The notes: a model not told the origin generated them from the letters alone. A stretch of 64,000 bases of DNA from Massilia sp. Mn16-1_5 (GCF_004798585.1 NZ_PPXQ01000016.1:62001-126000), one strand, 5' to 3'. Shown: positions 40,532 through 48,641, counted from the first letter of the stretch. A program made the numbers and translations.

Positions 40532-40664
40532 GTAGGGTGGGCATGCCCACGCGTACGCACGCATGCGAATCGAAACCTCATGCGGAGCACTACGGTGCAC
40601 GTGTTGGATTTCCTCGAGCGTTAAGGTATTCAACCGCACGTACGCGTGGGCATGCCCACCCTAC
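40532..40664. repeat. REP-like inverted pair (element D)
   Basis: Left arm 40532-40553 reads GTAGG, GTGGGC, AT, GCCCAC, GCG; right arm 40643-40664 is its exact inverted copy. GTAG ends face outwards. The 89-base spacer shows ATGCGAATCGAAA and GGTATTCAACCG, echoing the spacer of element C. It lies between the regulator and the aminopeptidase gene. Confidence 0.88.
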
Positions 40665-40728
40665 GTCACCGTTCCCGGCTCGCGTTCGATGTTTAGATTT
40701 CGCTAGCGTTGGGGGTATGATAGGAACC

Positions 40729-42546
40729 ATGTCTACTCCAACCAATACCTCCCCCCGCGCCGGCCGCCTGCAGGCGCTGCGCGCCGCCATGGCCCGCCAC
40801 GGCATCGATGCCTATATCGTCCCGTCGAGCGATCCCCACCTGTCCGAATACCTGCCGCGCCGCTGGCAGGGCCGCGAATGGATGTCCGGTTTCACCGGCT
40901 CGGTCGGCACCTTCATTGCCACCGCCGATTTCGCCGGCGTCTGGACCGATGGCCGCTACTGGACGCAGGCCGAGACCGAACTGGCCGGCAGCGAGATCGC
41001 GCTGATGAAAATCCCGTCGGGCGCCAGCCTGCTGCACATCGACTGGCTGGCCGCCACGATGCGGCCCGGCCAGACGGTGGCGGTCGACGCCCGCGTGCTT
41101 GGCCTGGCCGTCGAGCGCCTCCTGCGCGATGCCTTGACGGCGCGCGGCGTCACCCTCCGTACCGACCTCGACCTGCTGGACGAGATCTGGAGCGAGCGCC
41201 CGGGCCTGCCGACGGACGCCTTGTATGAACACGTGGCCCCGCACGCGACCATGGCGCGCGCCGGCAAGCTGGCCGCGACCCGCGCCGCGATGAAGGCGCT
41301 GGGCGCCGAACGCCATTTTCTCTCGACGCTGGACGACATCGCCTACCTGTTCAACCTGCGCGGCGCCGACGTCCCTTTCAATCCGGTGTTCGTTGCCCAC
41401 GCACTGGTGGAGGGGGATGGCGCGACCCTGTTCGTCGCCGAAGGCAAGGCCTCTACTGAACTGCAGGCGCGCCTGCGCGAGGATGGCGTGCGCCTGGCGT
41501 CCTACGATGACGCCGCCGCCGCGCTGGCGGCCCTGCCTGCGGGCAGCACCCTGCTGCTCGACCCGCGCCGCGTCACGGCCGGCATGCGCCAGGCCGTGGC
41601 CGAAAACGTAAAAGTGGTCGAGGCGATCAACCCGACCACCTTTGCCAAGTCGCGCAAGACGGACGCGGAGGCCGCGCACGTGCGCGCCACCATGGAGCAG
41701 GATGGCGCGGCCCTGTGCGAATTCTTCGCCTGGCTGGAGGCGACCCTGGCCGACCCGCAGCGCGCACCGCTGACGGAACTGACGATCGACGAGCAGATCA
41801 CGGCCGCGCGTGCGCGCCGCCCCGGCTTCGTCAGCCCGAGTTTCGGCACCATTGCCGGTTTCAATGCCAACGGCGCGATCATGCATTACCGCGCGACCCC
41901 CGCCTCGCACGCCGTCATCGAAGGCGACGGCCTGCTGCTGATCGATTCGGGCGGCCAGTACCTGGGCGGCACCACCGACATCACGCGCGTGGTCCCGGTC
42001 GGGCAGATCACGGCCGACCACCGCCGCGATTTCACGCTGGTGCTGAAGGGGATGATGGCCTTGTCCAGCACCCAGTTCCCGCGCGGGACCAAGGGCCCGA
42101 TGCTGGACGCGATCGCGCGTGCGCCGATCTGGGCCGCCGGTGTCGACTACGGCCATGGCACCGGACACGGTGTCGGCTACTTCATGAACGTGCACGAAGG
42201 CCCGCAGGTGATTTCGCCGTCCGCTGCCCCCGATCCACATACGGCGATGGAGCCGGGCATGATCACCTCGATCGAGCCGGGCATCTATAAACCGGGTCGG
42301 TGGGGCATTCGCATCGAGAACCTGGTGCTGAACGTGCCGGCCGGGGCGGGAGAGTTCGGCGAGTTCCTGCGCTTCGAGACGCTGACCCTGTGCCCGATCG
42401 ACACCCGCTGCCTCGATCTGGACTTGCTGCAGCCGCACGAGAAGGCCTGGCTCAACGATTACCACGCCCAGGTCCGCGCACGCCTGTCGCCGCATGTGTC
42501 GGGCACCGCGCGCGAGTGGCTGGAACTGCGCACGAGGGCCCTGTAA
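40729..42546 (+). CDS. Xaa-Pro aminopeptidase (M24B, aminopeptidase P type)
   Basis: Metallopeptidase of 605 residues that removes N-terminal residues before proline. Two creatinase-like N-terminal domains (GIDAYIVPSSDPHLSEYLP; RWQGREWMSGFTGSVGTF) lead into the pita-bread catalytic domain with LLIDSGGQYLGGTTDITR (metal Asp), GHGTGHGVGYFMNVHEGPQ (metal His) and ITSIEPGIYKPGRWGIRIENLV (metal Glu). The ATG at 40729 was chosen for the TAGGA site 5 bases upstream; an ATG at 40717 is possible. Confidence 0.93.
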   Translation: MSTPTNTSPRAGRLQALRAAMARHGIDAYIVPSSDPHLSEYLPRRWQGREWMSGFTGSVGTFIATADFAGVWTDGRYWTQAETELAGSEIALMKIPSGASLLHIDWLAATMRPGQTVAVDARVLGLAVERLLRDALTARGVTLRTDLDLLDEIWSERPGLPTDALYEHVAPHATMARAGKLAATRAAMKALGAERHFLSTLDDIAYLFNLRGADVPFNPVFVAHALVEGDGATLFVAEGKASTELQARLREDGVRLASYDDAAAALAALPAGSTLLLDPRRVTAGMRQAVAENVKVVEAINPTTFAKSRKTDAEAAHVRATMEQDGAALCEFFAWLEATLADPQRAPLTELTIDEQITAARARRPGFVSPSFGTIAGFNANGAIMHYRATPASHAVIEGDGLLLIDSGGQYLGGTTDITRVVPVGQITADHRRDFTLVLKGMMALSSTQFPRGTKGPMLDAIARAPIWAAGVDYGHGTGHGVGYFMNVHEGPQVISPSAAPDPHTAMEPGMITSIEPGIYKPGRWGIRIENLVLNVPAGAGEFGEFLRFETLTLCPIDTRCLDLDLLQPHEKAWLNDYHAQVRARLSPHVSGTAREWLELRTRAL

Positions 42547-42807
42547 ATGGTTTCCGCCCGTTCCACCCGCGCCAGCGCCGCCGTCGAGCGCCTGAAACGC
42601 CGCACCGGCCATACCGGCTATTCGATGGCCCGTACCGCCAGCGGCGGCTTCTACCTGTCGGAGATGCCGGGTTCGCCGCCGCTGTGCGAGCCGCTGGAAC
42701 TGGACGACTTCGTCCAGTTCGTGAACGGGCTGGGGCCGCAGGAAGTCAAGCGCATGACCAAGAACGACATCGCGTTCGAAAAACAGCTGGTCCGCAAGAA
42801 GCCCTGA
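42547..42807 (+). CDS. Hypothetical small protein
   Basis: 86-residue protein starting immediately after the aminopeptidase stop, so probably translated with it. It is basic at both ends, with a middle of TGYSMARTASGGFYLSEM and a C-terminal LDDFVQFVNGLGPQEVKRMTKNDIAFEKQLV. I recognise no domain. Codon use resembles neighbouring genes. Function unknown. Confidence 0.65.
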   Translation: MVSARSTRASAAVERLKRRTGHTGYSMARTASGGFYLSEMPGSPPLCEPLELDDFVQFVNGLGPQEVKRMTKNDIAFEKQLVRKKP

Positions 42808-42829
42808 GCGGCGCTGCCGCCACTCGTCC

Positions 42830-43573
42830 ATGACGCAAGTCGATTTCCTGTCCCCGTATTGGTCGCCGACCGAGATCGCGACCAATGCGGTGATCCTGCT
42901 GCACCTGGCGGGCGCGCTGCTGCTCGGCCTGCTGGTCGGCTACGAACGTTCCTACCACGGCCGCGCGGCCGGCATGCGCACCTACGGCCTGGTCTGTATG
43001 GCGTCTTGCGCGCTGACCATCGTCAGCGGCTATCCGGAAATGTGGTACGGCGGCCAGACCGGCGCCATCGGCACGGTCGACCCGACCCGCGTGATGCAGG
43101 GCGTGGTGACCGGCATCGGTTTCCTCGGTGCCGGCGTCATCATGCGCGAAGGCTTTAATATCAGCGGCTTGACCACCGCGGCCTCGATCTGGAGCTCGTC
43201 CGTGATCGGCATCCTGGTCGGCGTCGGCTTTTATCTGGCGGCGATGGGCCTGGCCTTCTTCTCGGCCATGATCATGATTTACTTGAACCGCGTCGAGGCG
43301 TTTCTACCCTCGCGGCGCGCGGTGGCGGTGACGCTGCGCTTTCGCGAAGCCTTCCTGCCGCGCGAGGATGCGCTGCGCGAAGCGGCGCTCGAACGCGGCT
43401 ACCAGATCGCCGGCAGCTCGCTGACGATCTCGAGCAGCAACGGCCGCCAGGAATGGCGCTTCGTCGCCGTGGCCCTCTCGCGCCACAACCGCGCCACGCT
43501 CACCGAACTGGCCGCCGAACTGGCGGCGTCCGAAGGCGTCGAAGGTTTTCAACTGTCGCACGCCCGCAATTAA
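42830..43573 (+). CDS. MgtC/SapB family membrane protein
   Basis: 247-residue protein with four or five N-terminal membrane helices. GLLVGYERSYHGRAAGMRTYGLVCMASCALT and GIGFLGAGVIMREGFNISGLTTAASIW are the MgtC landmarks; a soluble C-terminal domain follows (residues about 150-247). MgtC proteins modulate magnesium homeostasis, ATP synthase activity and survival in host cells in some bacteria. It is 22 bases after the small gene. Confidence 0.92.
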   Translation: MTQVDFLSPYWSPTEIATNAVILLHLAGALLLGLLVGYERSYHGRAAGMRTYGLVCMASCALTIVSGYPEMWYGGQTGAIGTVDPTRVMQGVVTGIGFLGAGVIMREGFNISGLTTAASIWSSSVIGILVGVGFYLAAMGLAFFSAMIMIYLNRVEAFLPSRRAVAVTLRFREAFLPREDALREAALERGYQIAGSSLTISSSNGRQEWRFVAVALSRHNRATLTELAAELAASEGVEGFQLSHARN

Positions 43574-43606
43574 AATGAGAATTAAAACAAGACTGGGGTT
43601 AATTCA

Positions 43607-44188
43607 ATGCATGCTCAAGATGTTCTCGATTTCTGGTTCCTGCCGCCAACCGATCCCGGCTACGGCCAGGCGCGCGCCGAATGGTTTCGCAAGGATCCGG
43701 TGTTCGATGCGCAGATCCGCGCCCGCTTCGGCAGCCTGATTGCCCAGGCGGTGGCCGGCGGCCTGCGCGAATGGGACCTGGAGCTGGGGCCGCAAGGCAC
43801 GCTGGCGCGCATCCTGGTGCTCGACCAGTTCACCCGCAACGCCTACCGCGACACGCCGGAATCCTTTAGCGGCGACATCCTGGCCCTGAGCGCCGCCCAG
43901 TCCCTGGTCGACAGCGGTGCCGACCGTGAACTGCCGCCCTTCCAGCGCGCTTTTGTTTACATGCCCTACGAGCACGCGGAAGACGCACGCATGCAGCAAT
44001 GCGCCGTGGACCTGTTCGCGCGCCTGGCGAGCGAGCACGAAGGTTTTACGGACATGCTCGACTACGCACACCGCCACCGTGGCGTGATCGCGCGTTTCGG
44101 CCGCTTCCCGCACCGTAATCCCATCCTCGGCCGCGCCTCCACCGCCGACGAACTGCACTACCTGAGCCAGCCCGGCGCCGGCTTCTGA
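43607..44188 (+). CDS. DUF924 family protein
   Basis: 193-residue protein of the DUF924 family, which resembles a tetratricopeptide-like helical fold. The marks are VLDFWFLPPTDPGYGQARAEWF, LDQFTRNAYRDTP and AFVYMPYEHAED, with YAHRHRGVIARFGRFPHRN near the end. Function unknown. A GGGG-rich site precedes the ATG. Confidence 0.88.
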   Translation: MHAQDVLDFWFLPPTDPGYGQARAEWFRKDPVFDAQIRARFGSLIAQAVAGGLREWDLELGPQGTLARILVLDQFTRNAYRDTPESFSGDILALSAAQSLVDSGADRELPPFQRAFVYMPYEHAEDARMQQCAVDLFARLASEHEGFTDMLDYAHRHRGVIARFGRFPHRNPILGRASTADELHYLSQPGAGF

Positions 44189-44201
44189 TGGCCGGATTCT
44201 G

Positions 44202-45035
44202 ATGACCCTGATGCTGAACATCGTCGGCGCCGGCCACGTCGGGCGCACGCTCGGACGCCTGTTTCATGCGCACGCGGTGTTCGCCATCCAGGATGTGCTG
44301 ACCCGCTCGCACGTGAGCGCCGAGGACGCCGTCGCCTTCATTGGCGCCGGTCGCGCGCTGGCGCAGGTGTCCGAGCTGCGCCCGGCCGCGGTCTGGATGC
44401 TGGCCGTCGGCGACGACCAGATCGGCCCCGCCTGCGCGGCGCTGGCGGCCACCGGCCTGCTGAAGGGCGCGATCGTGTTCCATTGCAGCGGCGCCAAGGC
44501 GTCCGGCGAACTGGCAGCCGCACGCCAGGCCGGCGCGCGGGTGGCGAGCGTGCACCCGGTGCGCAGCTTCGCCGACCCTGTTGCCGTCGCTGCCGCTTTT
44601 GAGGGCACCTGGTGCGGCGTCGAAGGTGACGAGGAGGCGCTGGCGTCGCTCGTGCCCGCCTTCGAAGGGATCAAGGCGCGCCTGGTCACGATCGACCCCG
44701 CCGCCAAGACGGTGTACCACGCTGCCTCGGTGTTCGCCGCCAACTACCTGGTGACGGTGCTCGACGCCGCGTTGCGCGCCTATGCCGCCGCCGGCGTGCC
44801 GCCCGAGGTGGCGCGCGAGCTGGCGCGTCCGCTGGCCAGCGAAACCCTGGCGAACGTGTTCCGTCTCGGCGCCCCGGCGGCGCTGAGCGGGCCGGTCGCA
44901 CGCGGCGACATGGAGACTGTCGCGCGCCAGCAGGCGGCGCTGCAGGACTGGGATGCGCCCACCGGAGAGTTGTACGCCGCCCTGGTCGAGGCAACCAAAA
45001 CGCTCGCCGAACGCAAGCGCCGCGGCGCCACCTGA
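44202..45035 (+). CDS. DUF2520 / Rossmann-like oxidoreductase
   Basis: 277-residue protein with an N-terminal Rossmann NAD(P)-binding motif LNIVGAGHVGRTLGRLF, the HPVRSFADP segment and a helical C-terminal DUF2520 domain (YHAASVFAANYLVTVLDAALR). It resembles ketopantoate- and pyrroline-carboxylate-reductase-like dehydrogenases, but no substrate is known. Follows DUF924 by 13 bases, hence probably co-transcribed. Confidence 0.86.
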   Translation: MTLMLNIVGAGHVGRTLGRLFHAHAVFAIQDVLTRSHVSAEDAVAFIGAGRALAQVSELRPAAVWMLAVGDDQIGPACAALAATGLLKGAIVFHCSGAKASGELAAARQAGARVASVHPVRSFADPVAVAAAFEGTWCGVEGDEEALASLVPAFEGIKARLVTIDPAAKTVYHAASVFAANYLVTVLDAALRAYAAAGVPPEVARELARPLASETLANVFRLGAPAALSGPVARGDMETVARQQAALQDWDAPTGELYAALVEATKTLAERKRRGAT

Positions 45036-45062
45036 CTTTTCGTTTTCGAACAAGGACCATTC

Positions 45063-45440
45063 ATGCTGTTGACCGCCTGGGCCACGCTGGCCGTTCTCGG
45101 GGTGTACTTCTGGACCGGCGTCATGGCCGGCTATGCGCGCGTCAAGTACAAGGTGCCCGCGCCCTCGATGGATGGGCCCACCGCCTTCCAGAGCGCGCAG
45201 CGGGTGCAGACGAATACTCTCGAGCAGCTGCCGATCGTGATCGTGCCTCTGTGGCTGTGTGCGTTCTACCTGGGCGACGCTTGGGCTGCCGCCGGCGGTT
45301 TGCTGTGGTGCGCCGGCCGCATCGCCTACGCGCTCGGCTATTACCGTGATCCGGCCAAGCGCGAAATCGGCTTTGTACTTGGCATGGTGGCAAGTGCGTT
45401 GTTAATTGGCGGCACGGCCGTTGGCTTAATGATGCACTAG
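45063..45440 (+). CDS. MAPEG family membrane protein
   Basis: 125-residue integral membrane protein with four helices. FQSAQRVQTNTLEQLPIVI is the conserved glutathione-binding loop region of MAPEG proteins (microsomal glutathione transferase-like), and GRIAYALGYYRDPAKR is the second family block. Substrate unknown. AAGGACC precedes the ATG. Confidence 0.87.
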   Translation: MLLTAWATLAVLGVYFWTGVMAGYARVKYKVPAPSMDGPTAFQSAQRVQTNTLEQLPIVIVPLWLCAFYLGDAWAAAGGLLWCAGRIAYALGYYRDPAKREIGFVLGMVASALLIGGTAVGLMMH

Positions 45441-45563
45441 AGCAAAAATTTTGCATTCAGGAATCGACAAAGTTCCCAAACGGCAATAAGCTTTGCTGTT
45501 GAATCCGTCATGTCGGTGACTGGTGCGCGTCGCGCCCGGCCGATTCGATGCGTAGGAGGCAAC

Positions 45564-45926
45564 ATGCTGTTTTTGAAAAGCACCGCGGCAATGAAGGCGC
45601 CGGGCATTTATGAAGTCGACGTCGCCGCCAAGCCACCGGGTAAAACCTTTGGTGTGTATCTGGCGACCGATCCCGACAATCCGCCCGCAGCCGTGCTCGC
45701 CGCACTGGCCGAGCTCGGTTTTAAAGGCACGTACCAGAAGAACTACACGCACCGCGACGGCGGCCGCGTGCTCGACCTGCATTTCGAGAAAGACGGCACC
45801 GACCTGTTCAAAGGCTGGAAGGCCGAAGAGTGCAGCGCCAACCTGGCCGCCCTCGACAGCCTGTTCGGCAGCCACGGCGTCACCGTCACGACCCGCGTGA
45901 TGAGCATGGCCGAAGCCTACGCCTGA
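45564..45926 (+). CDS. Hypothetical protein
   Basis: 120-residue soluble protein preceded by a strong TAGGAGG ribosome site 7 bases before the ATG, which supports expression. It has AAVLAALAELGFKGTYQKNYTHRDGGRVLDLHFEKDGTDLFKGWK and a C-terminal VTVTTRVMSMAEAYA. I do not recognise a family. Secondary-structure impression is alpha/beta. Lone gene between a MAPEG gene and a convergent oxidoreductase-like gene. Confidence 0.72.
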   Translation: MLFLKSTAAMKAPGIYEVDVAAKPPGKTFGVYLATDPDNPPAAVLAALAELGFKGTYQKNYTHRDGGRVLDLHFEKDGTDLFKGWKAEECSANLAALDSLFGSHGVTVTTRVMSMAEAYA

Positions 45927-45970
45927 GTTTCCCCGCTTCTCCGCTTTCTTGCTTATTCCTTGCGTTGCAC

Positions 45971-45995
45971 GCACGAGGCCTGCCTGGCCTCGTGC
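45971..45995. terminator. Stem-loop between convergent genes
   Basis: GCACGAGGCC pairs perfectly with GGCCTCGTGC around a 5-base loop, with no T run. It lies between the convergent genes at 45926 and 46004 and probably ends both transcripts or protects their 3' ends. Confidence 0.6.
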
Positions 45996-46003
45996 GCGTA
46001 CGC

Positions 46004-46582
46004 CTATCTCCGCACCTCGATGTGGTACAGCGCCCACGGACAGGCGCCGAAGCGTGCCTCCAGCGGCTGTGCAGCCATCTCCGCAATCTTGTCCGCGTCG
46101 TAGACCGCCCACAGCGGCCCCAGTCCCCCGAGGGGCATCGGCTGGCCGTCGAGGTGGGTGGCAACGATAAAACCCTGGGCTTGCGCCTGGCGCAGCGTGA
46201 TCGCCGCGGCATAGCCGTCGACCGCGCGCAGGGTGATACGCGTGTCCATGCCGCCCGGCGCACCGGCCTGGGCCAGCACGTCGGCCAGCAGCGGACCGCG
46301 TAAGGCGTGCGGCTTGCCGTCGTATTCCAGCGTGGGCCGGATGATACGGACGGGCAAGCGTGCCAGCGCCGCGAAGTCGAGCACGTGCGCCTGCGTGAAC
46401 GCGAGCTTATGTTTGGCCATCATCTGGTCCAGCGCCGGGTCGAGCGGACCGCGGTTCGGACGCTTGACGTTGCCGCTGATGGTCAGCAGGACCGGTCCGG
46501 CGGGTTTGGCGGCAGCAGCCTCGGCCATGCTGGGCAGGGCGCCGCTCGCCAGGGCTGCGCCGAGGAACTCACGTTTGTTCAT
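46004..46582 (-). CDS. Molybdopterin-dependent oxidoreductase-like (SUOX-fold) exported protein
   Basis: 192-residue protein with an N-terminal signal (KREFLGAALASGALPSMAEA) lacking the twin arginine. The rest resembles the molybdopterin-binding fold: LEYDGKPHALRGPLLADVLAQAGA, LRAVDGYAAAITL and PLWAVYDADK. The only Cys is near the C-terminus (GACPW), whereas the catalytic molybdenum ligand normally lies in the N-terminal half. A bound Moco is therefore doubtful. AAGGAG precedes the ATG. Diverges from alkB. Confidence 0.75.
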   Translation of the reverse strand: MNKREFLGAALASGALPSMAEAAAAKPAGPVLLTISGNVKRPNRGPLDPALDQMMAKHKLAFTQAHVLDFAALARLPVRIIRPTLEYDGKPHALRGPLLADVLAQAGAPGGMDTRITLRAVDGYAAAITLRQAQAQGFIVATHLDGQPMPLGGLGPLWAVYDADKIAEMAAQPLEARFGACPWALYHIEVRR

Positions 46583-46625
46583 GCGACAATTCTCCTTCTT
46601 GTTATCCCGCCATCGTAAACGTCCC

Positions 46626-47222
46626 ATGGATCTGTTCGACAATCCCGCCACCCTGGTGCCGATTCCGATCGAAGACGGCGCGCTGGCGCTGATGAAACAA
46701 TTGCCGCTGCCCTGGCCGAATGCCGAGGTCTTCGCACGCCTGCTGCAAGAGACACCCTGGCGCGAGGAAAGCATCGTCGTCTACGGCAAGCGCCATCTGC
46801 AGCCGCGCCTGACGGCCTGGTACGGAGACGCCAGCTATACCTATTCCGGCCTGCGCCTCGAACCCTTGCCGTGGACGGAACTGCTGCTTGCGATCCGCTC
46901 AGCGGTCGAGTCGGCCTGCAGACGGCGCTTCAACAGCGTACTGCTGAACCGCTACCGCAATGGGCGCGACAGCATGGGCATGCACAGCGACGACGAGCCG
47001 GAACTGGGACCCGAGCCGGCCATCGCCTCGCTCAGTCTCGGCAGCACGCGCAGCTTTATTTTGCGGCATAAACGCAACAAACAGACGATAAAACTCGATC
47101 TGGACGATGGCAGCCTGTTATTGATGAGTGGTCCACTGCAGAGGCACTGGGTTCACGGCATCAACAAGTCGGCTCGCCCCCTCGGAGAACGGGTGAATCT
47201 AACCTTCAGGTACATCGTTTAA
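46626..47222 (+). CDS. alkB: Alpha-ketoglutarate-dependent DNA dioxygenase AlkB family
   Basis: Fe(II)/2-oxoglutarate dioxygenase of 198 residues that removes alkyl groups from DNA or RNA bases by oxidation. The double-stranded beta-helix has the substrate region LTAWYGDASYTYSG, the iron ligands in MGMHSDDEPELG (H-x-D) and RHWVHGIN (second His), and the 2-oxoglutarate Arg in NLTFRYIV. It resembles AlkB/ALKBH2-3 types. The gene is divergent from the Moco-fold gene. Confidence 0.9.
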   Translation: MDLFDNPATLVPIPIEDGALALMKQLPLPWPNAEVFARLLQETPWREESIVVYGKRHLQPRLTAWYGDASYTYSGLRLEPLPWTELLLAIRSAVESACRRRFNSVLLNRYRNGRDSMGMHSDDEPELGPEPAIASLSLGSTRSFILRHKRNKQTIKLDLDDGSLLLMSGPLQRHWVHGINKSARPLGERVNLTFRYIV

Positions 47223-47402
47223 TTTGCTCGCTTTACGCGGCATTTCGACGTAAAAATAACTGAACTATAGGTCATTTATCTTACATTTGCTTACAGTTCT
47301 TACCAGATTCGCATGCACGTTCGCTTTTCATGATGCTATCTTGGACACATCGCGATTCACGATGAATGGCGAGCCAGACAGACTCAAGAAAAGGATTTAC
47401 GT

Positions 47403-47978
47403 ATGAAAAAGCTTATCTTTGCACTGCTCGCAGGTACTGCCGCCATGACCGCCGCTCAGGCCCAAACCACCATCACCCCACGTCCTTACGTCGGTATCGG
47501 TGCCTCGGGTGCCGACCGCGAATACAACGTCAACGGCGCGACCATGGTCGATAACGATGGCTACAAGTTCTCGGGCAAGATCTTCGGCGGTGCGGAACTC
47601 AACGACACCTTCGGCGTCGAAGCCGGCTATACCGACTTCCGCAAGGCCGGCGGCAACTATGTCCTGAACGGTGCCAACGTCAACACCGAGACCGAAGGCT
47701 ACGGCGCCTATATCGCCGGCAAGGCAAAATATGCGTTCAACGACAAGGCCTCGGTCTACGCCAAGTTGGGTGTGGCTCACACCAGTAACGAGTTGAATTC
47801 GGCCACGCCCGGCGTGAGCCGCAAGGTCAGCGACAACGGCGGCTACGGTGCCCTCGGCATGCAGTACAACGTGACCCCGCAAGTCGCGGTGTTCACCGAG
47901 TACGAGCGCTATGGCAAGAAGCAGGATTTCGGTCCGAAGCCGGACGTCTTCACCGTCGGCGCCAAGTACCAGTTCTAA
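47403..47978 (+). CDS. Outer membrane beta-barrel protein (OmpA/OmpW-like porin family)
   Basis: 191 residues. Signal peptide KKLIFALLAGTAAMTAAQA, then alternating short strands such as RPYVGIGASGADREYN, YKFSGKIFGGAELND and FGVEAGYTDFRKAGG, ending in the C-terminal Phe motif VFTVGAKYQF recognised by BamA. This fits an eight-stranded barrel of the OmpA-like transmembrane-domain type. A 180-base leader region upstream carries an AAAGGA ribosome site; a strong terminator follows. Confidence 0.87.
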   Translation: MKKLIFALLAGTAAMTAAQAQTTITPRPYVGIGASGADREYNVNGATMVDNDGYKFSGKIFGGAELNDTFGVEAGYTDFRKAGGNYVLNGANVNTETEGYGAYIAGKAKYAFNDKASVYAKLGVAHTSNELNSATPGVSRKVSDNGGYGALGMQYNVTPQVAVFTEYERYGKKQDFGPKPDVFTVGAKYQF

Positions 47979-48000
47979 TTGCTGCGCTGAAGTAACAAGA

Positions 48001-48024
48001 AAAAAGGGCCTGCGGGCCCTTTTT
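48001..48024 (+). terminator. Rho-independent terminator of the outer membrane protein gene
   Basis: AAAAAGGGCC pairs with GGCCCTTTTT around TGCG, followed by more T-rich sequence. It lies directly before REP element E. Confidence 0.88.
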
Positions 48025-48035
48025 CTTTTGCTGAT

Positions 48036-48092
48036 GTAGGGCGGGCATGCCCGCGCGTGACGCGTGCATCGTGTTGGCATACCCCACCCCAC
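48036..48092. repeat. REP-like element beside the RAYT gene (element E)
   Basis: Arm 48036-48057 reads GTAGG, GCGGGC, AT, GCCCGC, GCG: the same plan as element D but with C and G swapped at one stem pair on both sides. A degenerate inverted partner (GGCAT-ACCCCACCCCAC) lies at 48073-48092 with the GTAG end mutated. The element ends six bases from the stop codon of the RAYT gene, as is typical of REP elements that flank their transposase. Confidence 0.8.
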
Positions 48093-48098
48093 GAGTCA

Positions 48099-48641
48099 TC
48101 AGACCGGTACCGCACTTATGCCGCCGCCGCGGCGCATGGCCCAGGGCGGCAATACAGGTGCTGCCTCCAGCTGTGGTGCCGCCAGGCCTTCGGAGATAAA
48201 ACGGTGGACCGAGGACCAGGGCCAGTCGTGGGCGCAGGCGCACAGGCCATGGCGCACGGGATTGGTATGCATGTAGTCGATCAGCGAGGCATATTCCACA
48301 TCGTCCGCGACCCGGAATTCCTGGTACTGGCGGGTCCAGATCGCGCCGTCGGCCTGCGCCGCCGCGAGCGATTTACGGAGGGCCTTGGAAAAGGCGATTT
48401 TCACGGCGCGCCAGCGGCTCGAGCAATCATGATCGCCCGGCGGCAGGGTCCACATCGCATGGGCGTGATCCGGCAAGACCACCCAGCCGTCGACATGGAA
48501 GGGTTTACGGACGCGTGCCTGGCGGATGGCGTCGCCAAAGGCGGCGATGTGGTCCGTTAACAGGGAACTGCCACGGTCCAGCAGGCGAACCGTGAAGAAA
48601 AAGGTCCCGCCGGGGACCCGGTTGTCGCGGTAGTCTGTCAT
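48099..48641 (-). CDS. REP-associated tyrosine transposase (RAYT, Y1/HUH family)
   Basis: 180-residue HUH-type nuclease of the TnpA_REP class, which cleaves single-stranded REP palindromes at a GTAG/GGAG-type tetranucleotide. The start TDYRDNRVPGGTFFFTVRLLD and the HUH motif VVLPDHAHAMW (His59, His61) are canonical. The catalytic Tyr123 lies in LIDYMHTNPVRHGL, followed by DWPWSSVHRF. An in-frame ATG at 48674 would add 11 residues; 48641 fits family starts better. No frameshift or stop is seen and key residues are intact, so it may be active. REP element E is adjacent. Confidence 0.9.
   Translation of the reverse strand: MTDYRDNRVPGGTFFFTVRLLDRGSSLLTDHIAAFGDAIRQARVRKPFHVDGWVVLPDHAHAMWTLPPGDHDCSSRWRAVKIAFSKALRKSLAAAQADGAIWTRQYQEFRVADDVEYASLIDYMHTNPVRHGLCACAHDWPWSSVHRFISEGLAAPQLEAAPVLPPWAMRRGGGISAVPV

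Noticed and set aside
40693..42885. 730-codon open frame on the minus strand over the aminopeptidase P gene
   Set aside because: Spans the real gene and its neighbours in antisense, with low-complexity Gly/Arg/Gln composition and no motif.
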